The position numbers and the translations under genes are program-made. Below, piece by piece: positions 5,058-5,881 of a stretch of 5,881 nucleotides of DNA. How positions within the stretch are numbered: position 1 is the stretch's first letter; each line of letters starts with the position of its first letter. Location of the stretch: NCBI GenBank assembly GCA_945862475.1, contig CAMAYW010000170.1:1-5881 (forward strand). The letters run 5' to 3'. The notes under the pieces were generated by a model that was not told the origin of the DNA, made no database searches, and saw nothing but the letters and a program-made list of their open reading frames with translations. Origin of the DNA: Bacteriovorax stolpii (GTDB lineage Bacteria; Bdellovibrionota; Bacteriovoracia; Bacteriovoracales; Bacteriovoracaceae).

Positions 5058-5881
5058 ATGAAGCAGTTCATCATGGGACAACGCTGGATATCAGAATCTG
5101 AGCCTGAGCTTGGTCTCGGAGTTATTATTGAAGTAGAAGCTAAAACAATAACCTGTTTTTTTCCTGCCGCCAAAGTAGATCGAAAATATGGAAGCAACAC
5201 AGCTCCTTTGAGAAGAATTAAGTTTATTGAAGGCGATGAAGTAAAATCTCAGGATGGACATTCATTTATTGTTCAATCATTAATGGAGTCAAACGGGATT
5301 GTTACCTATCACGGTGAAGGTAAAACTCTTATTGAATCTCAGTTATCAGATACTCTCTCATTTTCAAAACCGGAAGAGAGGCTTTTTGCTGGTAACGTGG
5401 ACTCTAATGAGATTTTTAAACTTCGTTATGATGTTCTTTTAAATCAGAGAAAGCTTTTTATTTCTCCAGTCAAAGGATTTGTTGGGCCAAGGCTCAATAT
5501 TATTCCGCATCAGATGTTTGTGGCCAATGAGGTCGTGAAAAGATCAAGGCCCAGAGTTTTACTCGCTGATGAGGTGGGGCTTGGGAAAACGATTGAGGCC
5601 GGGCTCATTCTTCATCATCTTATCCTTACAGGGAGAGTTGAAAGATGTCTCATTCTTGTTCCAGACTCGTTGGTATATCAGTGGTTTGTTGAAATGCTTC
5701 GAAAGTTTCAGTTAAGTTTTCAGACGATTAATCATGATTCAAAATTAGAGCGAGGGGACAGACCTTTTGAAGATGGTCAGCTCTTTGTCGCTTCCTTAAA
5801 GTTTCTTATGAAAGAGGATTGGCTTCTTGAGCAGGCGATGGATTCTAAGTGGGATTTACTGGTGGTAGATGAAGCTCATCA
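5058..5881 (+). CDS. rapA: RNA polymerase-associated ATPase RapA (HepA), N-terminal 274 residues; runs off right edge
   Basis: Partial gene: 274 full codons plus two bases, a little over a quarter of the 968-residue E. coli protein. RapA is a Swi2/Snf2 translocase that binds RNA polymerase and helps recycle it after transcription. The start MKQFIMGQRWISESEPELGL closely matches E. coli RapA, which begins with the same GQRWIS and ELGLG stretches, and marks the N-terminal polymerase-binding domain (Tudor/KOW-like, about 1-110). FSKPEERLFAGNVD and LRYDVL link to the helicase core. IPHQ is followed by Walker A DEVGLGKT (171-178, K177) and then LILVPDSL and QWFVEMLRKF (motif Ia region). The window ends on VVDEAH (269-274), the motif II DEAH box. 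The ATG at 5058 has GGAGG four bases upstream; a second ATG at 5073 would remove the first five residues and fits the ribosome binding site less well. No frameshift is seen in the visible part. Confidence 0.95.
   Translation, partial: MKQFIMGQRWISESEPELGLGVIIEVEAKTITCFFPAAKVDRKYGSNTAPLRRIKFIEGDEVKSQDGHSFIVQSLMESNGIVTYHGEGKTLIESQLSDTLSFSKPEERLFAGNVDSNEIFKLRYDVLLNQRKLFISPVKGFVGPRLNIIPHQMFVANEVVKRSRPRVLLADEVGLGKTIEAGLILHHLILTGRVERCLILVPDSLVYQWFVEMLRKFQLSFQTINHDSKLERGDRPFEDGQLFVASLKFLMKEDWLLEQAMDSKWDLLVVDEAH

Noticed and set aside
4000..5101. Three rightward open frames (4000-4335, 4487-4669, 4772-5101) inside the thioredoxin-fold gene
   Set aside because: They are antisense to a coherent 400-residue protein with a signal peptide and WCPNC site, and their Phe-rich products look like reverse reading of Lys-rich coding sequence.
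5000..5200. Leftward open frame opposite the start of rapA
   Set aside because: It is antisense to the conserved N-terminus of RapA and has no motif of its own.

Overview
The window looks like ordinary chromosome from an AT-rich Gram-negative bacterium. Three genes point that way: a DksA-type transcription factor, a RapA-type RNA polymerase recycling ATPase, and exported envelope proteins. A Bdellovibrionota / Bacteriovoracales-type bacterium is my best guess from the general protein style, but nothing here proves it. There are no mobile elements, CRISPR arrays, tRNAs or rRNAs.

Layout. (1) Positions 1-767 hold a leftward operon. A good sigma70-type promoter (739-767) precedes a DksA/TraR-family gene (241-678). 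Three bases later a YciO/Sua5/YrdC-family gene begins and runs off the left edge. (2) Positions 872-3443 hold a rightward operon of three genes: a PLP-dependent group II (glutamate/cysteine-sulfinate type) decarboxylase, a four-helix DUF2231 membrane protein with a very acidic C-terminal tail, and, one base later, a small exported protein. The exported protein is built from four tandem repeats of 37-38 residues with eight strictly spaced cysteines. (3) Positions 3446-4980 hold a leftward, overlapping pair: a secreted TlpA-like thioredoxin-fold protein (WCPNC active site) behind a duplicated beta-rich N-terminal region, then a DUF486 four-helix membrane protein. This pair converges on operon 2 with only 2 bp between stop codons. 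(4) From 5058 to the right edge is the 5' part of rapA, divergent from the thioredoxin gene and cut just after its DEAH box.

How the genes may work together. dksA and rapA both act on RNA polymerase but lie in separate units. The middle of the window is about the cell envelope: two small membrane proteins, an exported disulfide oxidoreductase and an exported eight-cysteine repeat protein. I do not recognise the repeat protein as a described family, and it is the most novel item here. An acidic periplasmic tail, a basic disulfide-rich partner and a nearby thiol oxidoreductase would make a plausible functional set, but that link is inference.
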